This document shows positions 34,998 through 42,010 of a stretch of DNA of 42,010 nt, in pieces. Within the stretch, counting starts at the first letter, position 1, and each line of letters opens with the position of its first letter. A model generated the notes under the pieces. That model saw only the letters and a list, made by a program, of their open reading frames with translations, did no database searches and was not told the origin of the DNA. The stretch is from Chloroflexota bacterium (GTDB taxonomy: Bacteria; Chloroflexota; Anaerolineae; JAAYZQ01), in NCBI GenBank assembly GCA_018606645.1, contig JAGVRI010000025.1, positions 1 through 42,010 of the forward strand. Reading direction: 5' to 3'. The translations under genes were made by a program, and so were the position numbers.

Positions 34998-37235
34998 TTA
35001 TCGCTTACGACGTGGAGGATGCCCTTCTTTAGAGACGTAATTACCCAGTCGGGGTTCACGCGGGCGGCTTTCGGCTCGCTTGCCATCCCGTGAACCGGTC
35101 GGGGCAGCCCCTTTGCGATCCCGTTCCCGGGCCTCCTCGGGTGTCCATCCTTCCAGCACGGCCTGGCGTGAGAGGCGGATCTTGCCCGTCTCCTGGTCAA
35201 TGTCAATGACCATGACCATAATCTCGTCTCCGACGCGCACCACGTCTTCCACCGAAGGGGCGCGGTAGTCGGCCAACTGAGAAATGTGGACCATACCATC
35301 GACTCCAGGCAAGATCTCGACAAACGCTCCGTAGCTTTCGGTGCGGATCACTTTGCCGATGTAGATTTTGCCGATCTGCGCCTCTTCGGTCAGGGACTCG
35401 ATCATTTCGATCGCTTTCTCGGCGCCGGGGCCTTCGGTGGCGGCGATGTACACCGTCCCATCGTCCTCGATATCTACTTCGACGTTGCATTCTTCCTGGA
35501 TCTTGCGGATCGTCTTGCCCCCAGGACCGATGATCTTGCCGATCTTGTCCGGATCGACGTGGATGGTCGTAATGCGCGGCGCATACATTGATATCTGGGG
35601 CCGTGGTGTAGCGATCGTCTCGGCCATCTTGTCCAGGATAAAGAGCCGGCCAACCCGCGCCTGAGCCAGAGCGTTGGCCAGGACCTCATAGCTCAAGCCC
35701 TTGATCTTGATGTCCATTTGCAGGGCGGTGATCCCCTCCCGAGTCCCGGCCACTTTAAAGTCCATGTCGCCCAGATGATCCTCCAGACCCTGAATGTCGC
35801 TCAGGATCGCATATTGACCGTTCTCCGAGATCAAGCCCATGGCGATACCCGCCACCGCGCATTTGATCGGCACACCGGCATCCATCAGCGCCAACGAACT
35901 CCCACACACCGAGGCCATCGACGTCGAGCCGTTGGAGGAAAGCACTTCTGACACGACCCGGATCGTGTATGGGAACTCTTCTTCGGAAGGGATCACCGGC
36001 AACAAGGCCGTTTCAGCCAGGGCTCCATGGCCGATCTCCCGGCGTCTGGGACCGCGCATAGGCGCCGTCTCGCCGGTGCTGAACGGCGGGAAGTTGTAAT
36101 GGTGCATATACCGTTTGGCTTCTTCGGGCCGTAACGTATCCAGTTCCTGGCGTTCACGGGGAGTGCCCAGGGTAGCAATGCTGATTACCTGGGTCTCGCC
36201 GCGCATGAACAGTCCCGAGCCATGGGCCCGTGGGAGAAAGCCCACGGTGCACCAAATCGGTCGGATCTCGTCCAGACGCCGCCCGTCTGCCCGTTGTCCC
36301 TGTTCCAGGATCAACCGTCTGGTCTCCGCCCTGAGCAGTTCGTGAAATACGGTCTTGACATAGGCTGGGTCGATCGTCTCATCTTCGGCAAAGGAGCTGA
36401 GGATCTCATTTTCCAATGCTTCGGTCGCCTGACTCCGCTCCAGCTTGCCCATCGGTCGCGCAGCCAACTCGGCCACTCGGGTGCCAATCCGGCTCACGAT
36501 CTGCTCGCGGATGCTCTCGTCCACCGCAACGGCTGGATAGCTCAGGTTCTTGGGTTTTCCGACCTCTTCCCGCATCTGCTTTTGCACGGCGATCAGCGGC
36601 TGAATGGCCTGATGCCCCACCTGAAGCGCCTGCAGCACAACCTCTTCATGTACCTCATGCGCACCGGCCTCGACCATCAAAATGGCATCCTCCGTACCGG
36701 CCATCCGCAGGTCCAGGGAACTCACTTCCATCTGCTCGGCGGTCGGATTGATGACAAACTCGTCATCGATCAAACCGATGCGGCACGCCCCAATCGGCCC
36801 CTCGAACGGGATGTCCGAGATCATCAACGCCGCAGACGCTCCGATAATGGCGGGGATATCCAGGTAATTCTGCGAATCAGAGGACAGGGCGGTGGCGATG
36901 ATCTGAACCTCGTTCCGGTAGTCTTTGGGAAACAAAGGTCGCAACGGACGATCGATCAGCCGCGCCGTCAGGATCGCCGATTCACTGGGACGGCCTTCGC
37001 GCCTGAAGAAGCTACCCGGAATCCGGCCTGCTGCATACAGGCGCTCTTCAAATTCTACGGTAAGGGGAAAGAAATCTTCTCCCTCGCGGGGGGATTTCGA
37101 GGCGGTAGCCGTGCACAGCACGACCGAATCGCCCAAGCGGACCAGCACCGCCCCTCCTGCCTGCATCGCCAACAGCCCCGTTTCCAACGTAAAGGTTTTG
37201 TCGCCGACCTGGGCAACGTACACTCGATTATTCAC
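34998..37235 (-). CDS. pnp: Polyribonucleotide nucleotidyltransferase (PNPase)
   Basis: The 745-residue phosphorolytic 3'-5' exoribonuclease is the RNA-turnover core. It carries two RNase PH domains separated by an all-alpha domain, then a KH domain ([15 protein letters not shown]) and an S1 domain ([20 protein letters not shown]). A basic tail ends in PPRRKR. GTG 37235 is preferred to longer starts because GGAGGT lies 6 nt upstream (complement of 37242-37247) and it gives the usual N-terminus before [16 protein letters not shown]. It follows rpsO on the same strand. Two long hairpins lie in the gap, as expected for autoregulated pnp messages. Confidence 0.96.
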   Translation of the reverse strand: MNNRVYVAQVGDKTFTLETGLLAMQAGGAVLVRLGDSVVLCTATASKSPREGEDFFPLTVEFEERLYAAGRIPGSFFRREGRPSESAILTARLIDRPLRPLFPKDYRNEVQIIATALSSDSQNYLDIPAIIGASAALMISDIPFEGPIGACRIGLIDDEFVINPTAEQMEVSSLDLRMAGTEDAILMVEAGAHEVHEEVVLQALQVGHQAIQPLIAVQKQMREEVGKPKNLSYPAVAVDESIREQIVSRIGTRVAELAARPMGKLERSQATEALENEILSSFAEDETIDPAYVKTVFHELLRAETRRLILEQGQRADGRRLDEIRPIWCTVGFLPRAHGSGLFMRGETQVISIATLGTPRERQELDTLRPEEAKRYMHHYNFPPFSTGETAPMRGPRRREIGHGALAETALLPVIPSEEEFPYTIRVVSEVLSSNGSTSMASVCGSSLALMDAGVPIKCAVAGIAMGLISENGQYAILSDIQGLEDHLGDMDFKVAGTREGITALQMDIKIKGLSYEVLANALAQARVGRLFILDKMAETIATPRPQISMYAPRITTIHVDPDKIGKIIGPGGKTIRKIQEECNVEVDIEDDGTVYIAATEGPGAEKAIEMIESLTEEAQIGKIYIGKVIRTESYGAFVEILPGVDGMVHISQLADYRAPSVEDVVRVGDEIMVMVIDIDQETGKIRLSRQAVLEGWTPEEARERDRKGAAPTGSRDGKRAESRPREPRLGNYVSKEGHPPRRKR

Positions 37236-37263
37236 TTTTATACCTCCAAAATTTGACGGGGGT

Positions 37264-37344
37264 AGACAGGGTCGAGGGACTGGGGAGTGGGTCACGGCCC
37301 GTCCGGCGAACCGTGGCCCACTCCCCAATTCCTGACTCCTGTCT
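37264..37344 (-). promoter_or_regulatory. Long stem-loop in the rpsO-pnp intercistronic region
   Basis: A 17-bp stem pairs 37281-37297 with 37311-37327 (one A/C mismatch in the RNA, loop 13 nt). An outer arm pairs 37264-37270 (AGACAGG) with 37338-37344, and partial pairing in between makes the helix almost continuous. In Escherichia coli a similar hairpin ahead of pnp is cut by RNase III and mediates PNPase autocontrol; that role here is inference. Confidence 0.7.
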
Positions 37345-37381
37345 CCCCTCGTTTGATTATCTACCCTCTCTATACATGCTA

Positions 37382-37429
37382 CGGCCTATGGCGCCCCCTC
37401 AGACCGACATGGTCATGGGCCATAGGCCG
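37382..37429 (-). promoter_or_regulatory. Second hairpin after rpsO
   Basis: A 10-bp perfect stem pairs 37382-37391 (CGGCCTATGG) with 37420-37429. Its loop contains a smaller GACC/GGTC hairpin. No T-run follows on the minus strand, so it is more likely a processing or stabilising element than a terminator. Confidence 0.6.
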
Positions 37430-37458
37430 CCAACGACTCATGAATCCCCGAAAGAATG

Positions 37459-37728
37459 CTATTTGCGCAGTCCCAGCCGCTCCACAATGCGACGATATCG
37501 CTCCGCATCCTTGTTCTTCAGATAGGCCAGATGCCTTCGCCGCTGACCGACCAGCTTATACAATCCCCGCCGCGAGTGCTCATCGTGCCGATGCACCTTC
37601 AGGTGCTCGGTCAACTGGCTGATCCGGGTCGTCAGCAAAGCAATCTGTACCTCAGGAGAACCGGTATCATTGGGATGGACATGATATTTCTGAATAATGT
37701 CCGTTTTTTCTACTTTTGTCAGAGACAC
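37459..37728 (-). CDS. rpsO: 30S ribosomal protein S15
   Basis: The 89-residue protein is the usual length of S15, which binds 16S rRNA early in 30S assembly. The diagnostic blocks are present: [28 protein letters not shown] and RRRHLAYLK near the middle. The start is GTG 37728, with AAGGA about 10 nt upstream. It heads an rpsO-pnp-lepB run on the minus strand, the common bacterial order, and has a strong promoter about 80 nt upstream. Confidence 0.98.
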   Translation of the reverse strand: MSLTKVEKTDIIQKYHVHPNDTGSPEVQIALLTTRISQLTEHLKVHRHDEHSRRGLYKLVGQRRRHLAYLKNKDAERYRRIVERLGLRK

Positions 37729-37811
37729 CGCCCAATCCTTTCTCTACCTCTCGGTATGCTTTCCACTGTGACGCATCACCACTAAACTTTCGAGATACTC
37801 ATTACCATGCC

Positions 37812-37840
37812 ATTATATCATGACAGGGCTTTTAGTGCAA
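37812..37840 (-). promoter_or_regulatory. Promoter of rpsO-pnp
   Basis: -35 TTGCAC (complement of 37835-37840), a 17-bp spacer ending in TGA, and consensus -10 TATAAT (complement of 37812-37817). The leader to the rpsO GTG is about 77 nt. Confidence 0.8.
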
Positions 37841-37917
37841 ATATGTCCGACTCTGCAGTCATGGCTGCACTTCCGTGGAAACGGGCAGAGCATGGCGGCA
37901 AGCACCCCTGTTCCCAT

Positions 37918-37946
37918 TTGCCTTTTGCCGCAGTTGGTGGTATAGT
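37918..37946 (+). promoter_or_regulatory. Promoter of the duplicated 5'-nucleotidase gene
   Basis: -35 TTGCCT at 37918-37923, a 17-bp spacer ending in TGG, and -10 TATAGT at 37941-37946. It implies a leader of about 285 nt before ATG 38239. Confidence 0.7.
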
Positions 37947-37952
37947 GATTAC

Positions 37953-38238
37953 ATCGCGGGATGGTGGTCACTGCCGGTTCATTGGGTCCCTTCGCAACCG
38001 GGTGGTAGGAACCAGGTTCATGAGAAAACCGTGTGTCGTGAGCTGTCCCTTTCTATACCGTCTCTCTGGAGAACGTTCGCAGCGGGTAGATACCCCCCGT
38101 GTCAGCCGTCTGCAACCCACCTCATTGATGCGTACCCGATGGGAGAACGAAAGGAGGTGATCGAGCCACATTTCCGGCTGTCCGCTTTGCGCCAAATATT
38201 CTAAAGATGATACGACCTCAGGGAAGGAGGAAGAAAAA
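37953..38238 (+). promoter_or_regulatory. Long leader containing a 16S-rRNA-3'-end antisense sequence
   Basis: No gene is supported in this 285-nt leader. Bases 38149-38162 (GAAAGGAGGTGATC) are an extended perfect Shine-Dalgarno. The similarity to the complement of the 16S 3' end continues imperfectly through about 38183 (AGCCACATTTCCGG). No good start codon follows at normal spacing; a GTG at 38157 overlaps the motif and gives only 15 codons. The working ribosome binding site for the nucleotidase is a separate AAGGAGGAAG at about 38224. A CCGGTT/AACCGG pairing near 37975-38000 suggests further structure. Confidence 0.5.
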
Positions 38239-41200
38239 ATGCGCGCGTTCTTGGGCAAGGTGTTGTTCATCGTCGTAGTAGCCAGCCTTATCTTCGGCGT
38301 GTCCATGCCGGTCAGTCTGGCTGCCGCTCCCAACGGGACGGTGACGATCACACTTTTGCACACCAACGACTTTCATGGCAACTTGCAGCCAGCAGGTAGC
38401 AACCCCGGGATGGCCCGGGTGGCGCAGGTGATCGAAGATGTACGTACGGCTGTCGGCGCCGACAACGTTGTCCTGGTGGACGCTGGCGATATCATGCAAG
38501 GTTCTCTGCTCTCCAATCTGTTCCACGGCGAGTCCACCATTGACATCTATAATCAGGTCGGCTACGACGTGGCCACGTTTGGCAACCACGAGTTTGACTG
38601 GGGGCAAACGGTACTGATCAGCCGCACCCAGGAAGCCCAGTTCCCCTTTATCTCGGCAAACATCGTGGTGAATGACACCGGCTCTTGCGCCACCGCCGGG
38701 TGGACGCCGCCGATCTTTGCCCGGCCCTGGGTGACGATGACTGTCGGCGCCCCGGGCAACCAGGCAGTGCTGGGCTTCATTGGTGTGACTTCGCAGGAGA
38801 CCCCCTTTATTACCATTGCCACCGCAACCCAGGGATTGTGTTTCAAGGACCCGGCCGAATCGATCGGCCACTATTATGCGGAACTGGATGCCGCGTCAGA
38901 TGCCATTGTGGTGTTAAGCCACCTCGGCTTTACCGATGGCGGGTACGGGTATGGGTTCCCGGTGTACGGCGATCAGACCCTGGCCACCAAGTTGGCTCAG
39001 GCGGGTACGCCGGTGGCGCTCATTGTGGGCGGGCATAGCCACACTGACCTGGCCGCGGCCCAGGTGGTCAACGGCATCCCCGTTGTGCAGGCCCATTACA
39101 ACGGGCGCAAGGTGGGCAAGGCCACGCTGACGATCGACAAGGATACGGGCACGGTCAATGTGGCGTGGCAACGGTTGGTGGTAAGTACTACCGGTCCGGA
39201 GAACGCGGCGATCAAAGCGGCGATTGACGCCTGGGCGAACGACCCGTGGTACCAGTCCCAGATCAACCGGGTGGTCGGCTACACGAACGTGCCTCTCGTG
39301 CGCAACTACAACGGCGACTCGCTCATGGGAGCCTTTGTCAACGATGCCATCTACAACGACCTGAACACGGACACCGAGCCGCTCAATGACGCCGATATGG
39401 TCTTTAACAACCCCGGTGGGTTACGAGCGGACATCACCTTCCCGATCACCCAAACTCTGCCTTTCACTCTGACCCACGGCATGTTGTACAGCGTCTTGCC
39501 GTTCGGCAACCAGACGGTCGTGGGCGACATGACCGGCGCGCAGATCCTCGAGTTGTTGAATCAAAGCGCGACGCTGTTCAAAGGAGCCATTCAGGTATCC
39601 GGGGTTCGCTATCAGTTCTATCGCTATGCGGATGCGTTACCGGGGCCGCAGCCGTGGGCCTGGGGCGCGTTCAATGTCCTGGTAAAGAACCGTGATACCG
39701 GGCTCTGGGAATCGCTCGACCCCAATCGCACCTACCGCGTGGCGACCAACGAGTTCCTGGCCCCGGCCGGGCAGGATGGCTTTGTCGCCTTCAAGTACAT
39801 GACCAATCTCAGTTATTGGGGCGATATGCTGGATGGTGTGGAGCGTTGGGTGTCCAAGGCCTACCCCAAAACATCCCCCTACAGCGGCGCGCGCGATGGG
39901 CGGATTGACCGCGAGGGCACCGATACCGGCGGTCCGGTCATCCCCGTGACCATCCTGCACCATAACGACCCCCACGGTCGGCTGCTCAAATCGGGCAGTT
40001 ACCCGGGTCTGACCCAGTTGGCGACGCTGATCAACCAGGAGCGAGCCCACAATCCAACCCGCACCCTGCTGCTCAATGCGGGTGATAGCATCCAGGGCGA
40101 CTCGATGATGTACTACTTCAAGACGGCTCCCTTTGGCTATGCAGCGGATGGCACGCCCATCATTACCCCGACCATGCATATCCAGCCGATGATCGCCGCC
40201 ATGAACGCCATGGACTATGATGCGATGGTCCTGGGCAACCACGAGTTCAACTTTGGCAACGACGTGTTCACCAGTGTGCTGAGCATGGCCAACTTTCCGA
40301 TCCTGGGGGCCAACGTCACGGATGATGGCCGCTACGGTCTGGACGAGGTCCCGGTGTTGCCAAGCATCCAGGTCTCGTTGCCCGGCGCGCCTGCGCCGTC
40401 CGGAGCCATTGACGTCGCGATCCTGGGCCTGACCAACCACCGCGTGCCGAACTATGAGCTGCCGAGCAACATCGTTGGCCTGACCTTCGGCAACCCGATC
40501 ACGGAGGCGCAAGCCCGGGTGCCGCTTCTGGGCGGCACCAATGACGTGGTGATCGCACTGACCCACATCGGCTTTACGACCAACCCGGCCAGCGTGGAGG
40601 TGGATACCAATGTAGACACCTACCTCGCTTCTCAGGTGAGCGGGATCGACGCCATCATCGGCGGGCACAGCCACACCGACCCGTCGAAACAGACCGAGTT
40701 CTCGGGGCCGTATCAGTACCTGCCGGCCATCGTCGGCGCTCCGGATGGCGAACCGGTGATCATCAACCAGGCCTACCGCTACAACAACTACCTGGGTGAG
40801 GTAGTGCTGGGCTTGTTGCCGGTGGACCAGGAAGGTCTGGTGGATTACCGGGTCGTATCGCGCGCCGGACGCTATCTGAAGGTGGATGCAGCCACCCCCG
40901 AAGATCCGACCATCAAGGCCATCGTCCAGCCTTACCAGAACCTCCTGAATGCCTACAACAGCCGGGTCCTGGGACAGACGACGGTGCCCATTGATGCTCT
41001 GAGCGCCTTCACCGAGGAAACCAACGCCGCCAACCTGCAGGCGGATGCTTCGGTCTGGGAGCTGGAACGACACGGCATCGACGTGGACTTTCATCTGTCC
41101 GGGGCGATGACCAACCGGGCGATAGCTCCCGGGGCGACGGTGACCACCCCGTACACGCTGACCGTGGCGGACATGTTCACCCTGATGCCCTACGAGAACT

Positions 41201-41682
41201 CGCTGGTCACGCTGCGCATGAACGGCCCGCAACTCAAGACGATCCTGGAACGCGCCTACCGCAACTACTACTACTATAAATATGTGCCCGATCACGGTGG
41301 CTATTCCTACTATACGACCTGCATGCTCGACATCAACGCCGGTGGGCAGATCGTGTATCGCGACACCTACCCGGCGCTGCCCAGCGGCAACAATGTGGTC
41401 GCGCTGATCGTCAACGGCCAGCCGGTGGATTTCAGCGATGATGCCACCTACTACACCGTTTCGACGGTCAACTATCTGGCGGCCGGCTCTTGCAACTTTA
41501 ACGACAGCGGGGTGTCGCTGTGGCCGTTGGACCAGATCGAGGCAGACACCCAGTACTATGTGCGCGACGCGGTGATCAACTACATCCAGGATCAGGGGGT
41601 TGTCTCGCCGCAGGTTGAGGGGCGCCTGGCGTTCCTCGAGGCTTTCCACTACTATCTGCCCGTCATCTTCAAGAACCACTAG
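38239..41682 (+). CDS. Secreted protein with two tandem 5'-nucleotidase/2',3'-cyclic phosphodiesterase modules
   Basis: The 1147-residue exported protein has a signal peptide with likely cleavage after A-A-A at about residue 30. Two full copies of the family follow, each with a metallophosphatase domain and a 5_nucleotid_C domain. Copy 1 (about 33-565) has LLHTNDFHGNL (D44, H46), FGNHEFDWG and GGHSHTD. Copy 2 (about 568-1130) has ILHHNDPHGRLL, LGNHEFNFG and GGHSHTD. Both keep the two-metal residues, so both are probably active in releasing phosphate or nucleosides from extracellular nucleotides. The very C-terminus, YYLPVIFKNH, resembles a short tail I have seen on other Chloroflexota surface proteins. 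ATG 38239 follows AAGGAGGAAG. Confidence 0.93.
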   Translation: MRAFLGKVLFIVVVASLIFGVSMPVSLAAAPNGTVTITLLHTNDFHGNLQPAGSNPGMARVAQVIEDVRTAVGADNVVLVDAGDIMQGSLLSNLFHGESTIDIYNQVGYDVATFGNHEFDWGQTVLISRTQEAQFPFISANIVVNDTGSCATAGWTPPIFARPWVTMTVGAPGNQAVLGFIGVTSQETPFITIATATQGLCFKDPAESIGHYYAELDAASDAIVVLSHLGFTDGGYGYGFPVYGDQTLATKLAQAGTPVALIVGGHSHTDLAAAQVVNGIPVVQAHYNGRKVGKATLTIDKDTGTVNVAWQRLVVSTTGPENAAIKAAIDAWANDPWYQSQINRVVGYTNVPLVRNYNGDSLMGAFVNDAIYNDLNTDTEPLNDADMVFNNPGGLRADITFPITQTLPFTLTHGMLYSVLPFGNQTVVGDMTGAQILELLNQSATLFKGAIQVSGVRYQFYRYADALPGPQPWAWGAFNVLVKNRDTGLWESLDPNRTYRVATNEFLAPAGQDGFVAFKYMTNLSYWGDMLDGVERWVSKAYPKTSPYSGARDGRIDREGTDTGGPVIPVTILHHNDPHGRLLKSGSYPGLTQLATLINQERAHNPTRTLLLNAGDSIQGDSMMYYFKTAPFGYAADGTPIITPTMHIQPMIAAMNAMDYDAMVLGNHEFNFGNDVFTSVLSMANFPILGANVTDDGRYGLDEVPVLPSIQVSLPGAPAPSGAIDVAILGLTNHRVPNYELPSNIVGLTFGNPITEAQARVPLLGGTNDVVIALTHIGFTTNPASVEVDTNVDTYLASQVSGIDAIIGGHSHTDPSKQTEFSGPYQYLPAIVGAPDGEPVIINQAYRYNNYLGEVVLGLLPVDQEGLVDYRVVSRAGRYLKVDAATPEDPTIKAIVQPYQNLLNAYNSRVLGQTTVPIDALSAFTEETNAANLQADASVWELERHGIDVDFHLSGAMTNRAIAPGATVTTPYTLTVADMFTLMPYENSLVTLRMNGPQLKTILERAYRNYYYYKYVPDHGGYSYYTTCMLDINAGGQIVYRDTYPALPSGNNVVALIVNGQPVDFSDDATYYTVSTVNYLAAGSCNFNDSGVSLWPLDQIEADTQYYVRDAVINYIQDQGVVSPQVEGRLAFLEAFHYYLPVIFKNH

Positions 41683-41706
41683 CGATCCGATCGCAGAATT
41701 GACCGA

Positions 41707-41740
41707 GAGGGAAGGGGAGACCCTTCCCTCTTCTCTTTCC
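41707..41740 (+). terminator. Intrinsic terminator of the nucleotidase gene
   Basis: A perfect 10-bp stem pairs 41707-41716 (GAGGGAAGGG) with 41721-41730 around loop GAGA, followed by TTCTCTTTCC. Confidence 0.85.
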
Positions 41741-41754
41741 TGCCGCCGGCCTAC

Positions 41755-41887
41755 GGCTGTTGCCAAGTAGGTTGACAGGTCGCTGCCGCTTTGCGGAACG
41801 GCCCAGGAGGGGAAGCTTGTGCTAGGTTCTGCGGGATTCTGTTCTGACTGAAGCCTCCATTCCCACTGGGTGCTGGACTTAGTAGCT
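41755..41887 (-). mobile_element. MITE-like dispersed repeat, copy B (inverted)
   Basis: The reverse complement aligns nearly gap-free with copy A at 24168-24305. Shared blocks include AAGTCCAGCA, TGGAGGCTTCAG and CTCCTGGGC. The end at 41755 reads GGCTGTTGCCAAGTAGG and matches the inverted end of copy A. The internal hairpin has two mismatches here. No clear flanking direct repeat remains. Confidence 0.65.
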
Positions 41888-41931
41888 CTAGGTTCGTGGC
41901 TAGGGCAAACGCATTTGGCACTGACATAGGG

Positions 41932-41937
41932 TATAAT
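41932..41937 (+). promoter_or_regulatory. -10 box of the gene starting at 41972
   Basis: Consensus TATAAT, 35 bp before the start codon. TTGGCA at 41915-41920 is too close (11 bp) to be its -35, so the upstream element is unclear. Confidence 0.5.
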
Positions 41938-41971
41938 GGGGCTCTAACCGAGTTTGTGGAGGAGGAACCCC

Positions 41972-42010
41972 ATGGAATCGAAGCCGACCGCTGTCATCAC
42001 TGCGCATTTC
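41972..42010 (+). CDS. N-terminus of an unidentified protein (partial)
   Basis: ATG 41972 follows GGAGGAGG at good spacing and a consensus -10 box. Only 13 residues (MESKPTAVITAHF) are visible before the window ends, too few to name a family. Confidence 0.6.
   Translation, partial: MESKPTAVITAHF

Noticed and set aside
37807..38204. Two overlapping plus-strand frames of 109-117 codons between rpsO and the nucleotidase
   Set aside because: They span two promoters and the 16S-like leader, and have no recognisable product.
39637..41766. A 709-codon open frame antisense to the duplicated 5'-nucleotidase
   Set aside because: The plus strand has unmistakable nucleotidase motifs and its own ribosome binding site. 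The antisense frame is a by-product of GC-rich codon usage and has no recognisable domain.

Overview
This 42-kb window looks like chromosomal DNA of a GC-rich, probably deep-branching bacterium. My best guess is Chloroflexota (Anaerolineae-like). The grounds are multiheme cytochromes with one membrane anchor, a DUF2723 membrane protein, many Thr/Pro-linkered surface proteins, paired B12-type radical SAM enzymes and frequent GTG/TTG starts. That placement is inference; no rRNA gene is present. Housekeeping genes (gatB, gdhA, rho, rpsO-pnp-lepB, three tRNAs) are mixed with accessory genes. I see no phage, integrase or CRISPR array.

Layout. 1-600: tail of an unknown gene, a promoter-to-terminator unit that may be a small RNA, and a tRNA-Pro/tRNA-Gly pair on the minus strand. 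673-3717: gatB and gdhA, with an attenuator-like leader before gdhA. 3734-6330 (minus): LysM/M23 peptidase and rho, the latter with a long leader. 6667-13800 (minus): a DUF2723 glycosyltransferase-like membrane protein, two tandem B12/radical SAM enzymes and a secreted four-repeat protein. 13962-16222: NfeD-flotillin operon. 16353-24147: a probable electron-transfer locus, made of a NarL-type two-component pair divergent from a decaheme lipoprotein, a membrane-anchored cytochrome with 19 candidate haem sites and a polytopic membrane protein. 24148-28050: a MITE-like repeat, tRNA-Arg, a deoxynucleoside kinase fused to a MazG-like domain, two poly-zinc-ribbon proteins and an SDR. 28178-32508: RodZ-like protein, gamma-glutamyl hydrolase, PAP2 phosphatase and a PMT-like glycosyltransferase. 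32515-37728 (minus): an AI-2E transporter fused to a HAD phosphatase, lepB, pnp and rpsO. 38239-41682: a duplicated secreted 5'-nucleotidase behind a leader that carries a sequence antisense to the 16S rRNA 3' end. 41755 to the end: a second copy of the MITE-like repeat and the start of a new gene.

Sequence-level logic. Nearly every transcription unit has a recognisable sigma-70-type promoter with a 17-bp spacer. Units with a poor -35 usually carry a TG-n extension before the -10; units with TTGACA mostly do not. These promoters also correct several starts. The RodZ-like gene and gatB appear leaderless, and a zinc-ribbon gene must start downstream of an ATG that lies inside its -10 box.

Most unusual items: the 10-haem plus 19-haem pair with its Cys-Pro and calcium-site decorations, the two unusual gene fusions, the 5- and 12-ribbon zinc proteins, the 16S-antisense leader, and the dispersed 135-bp repeat flanked by a perfect 12-bp direct repeat.
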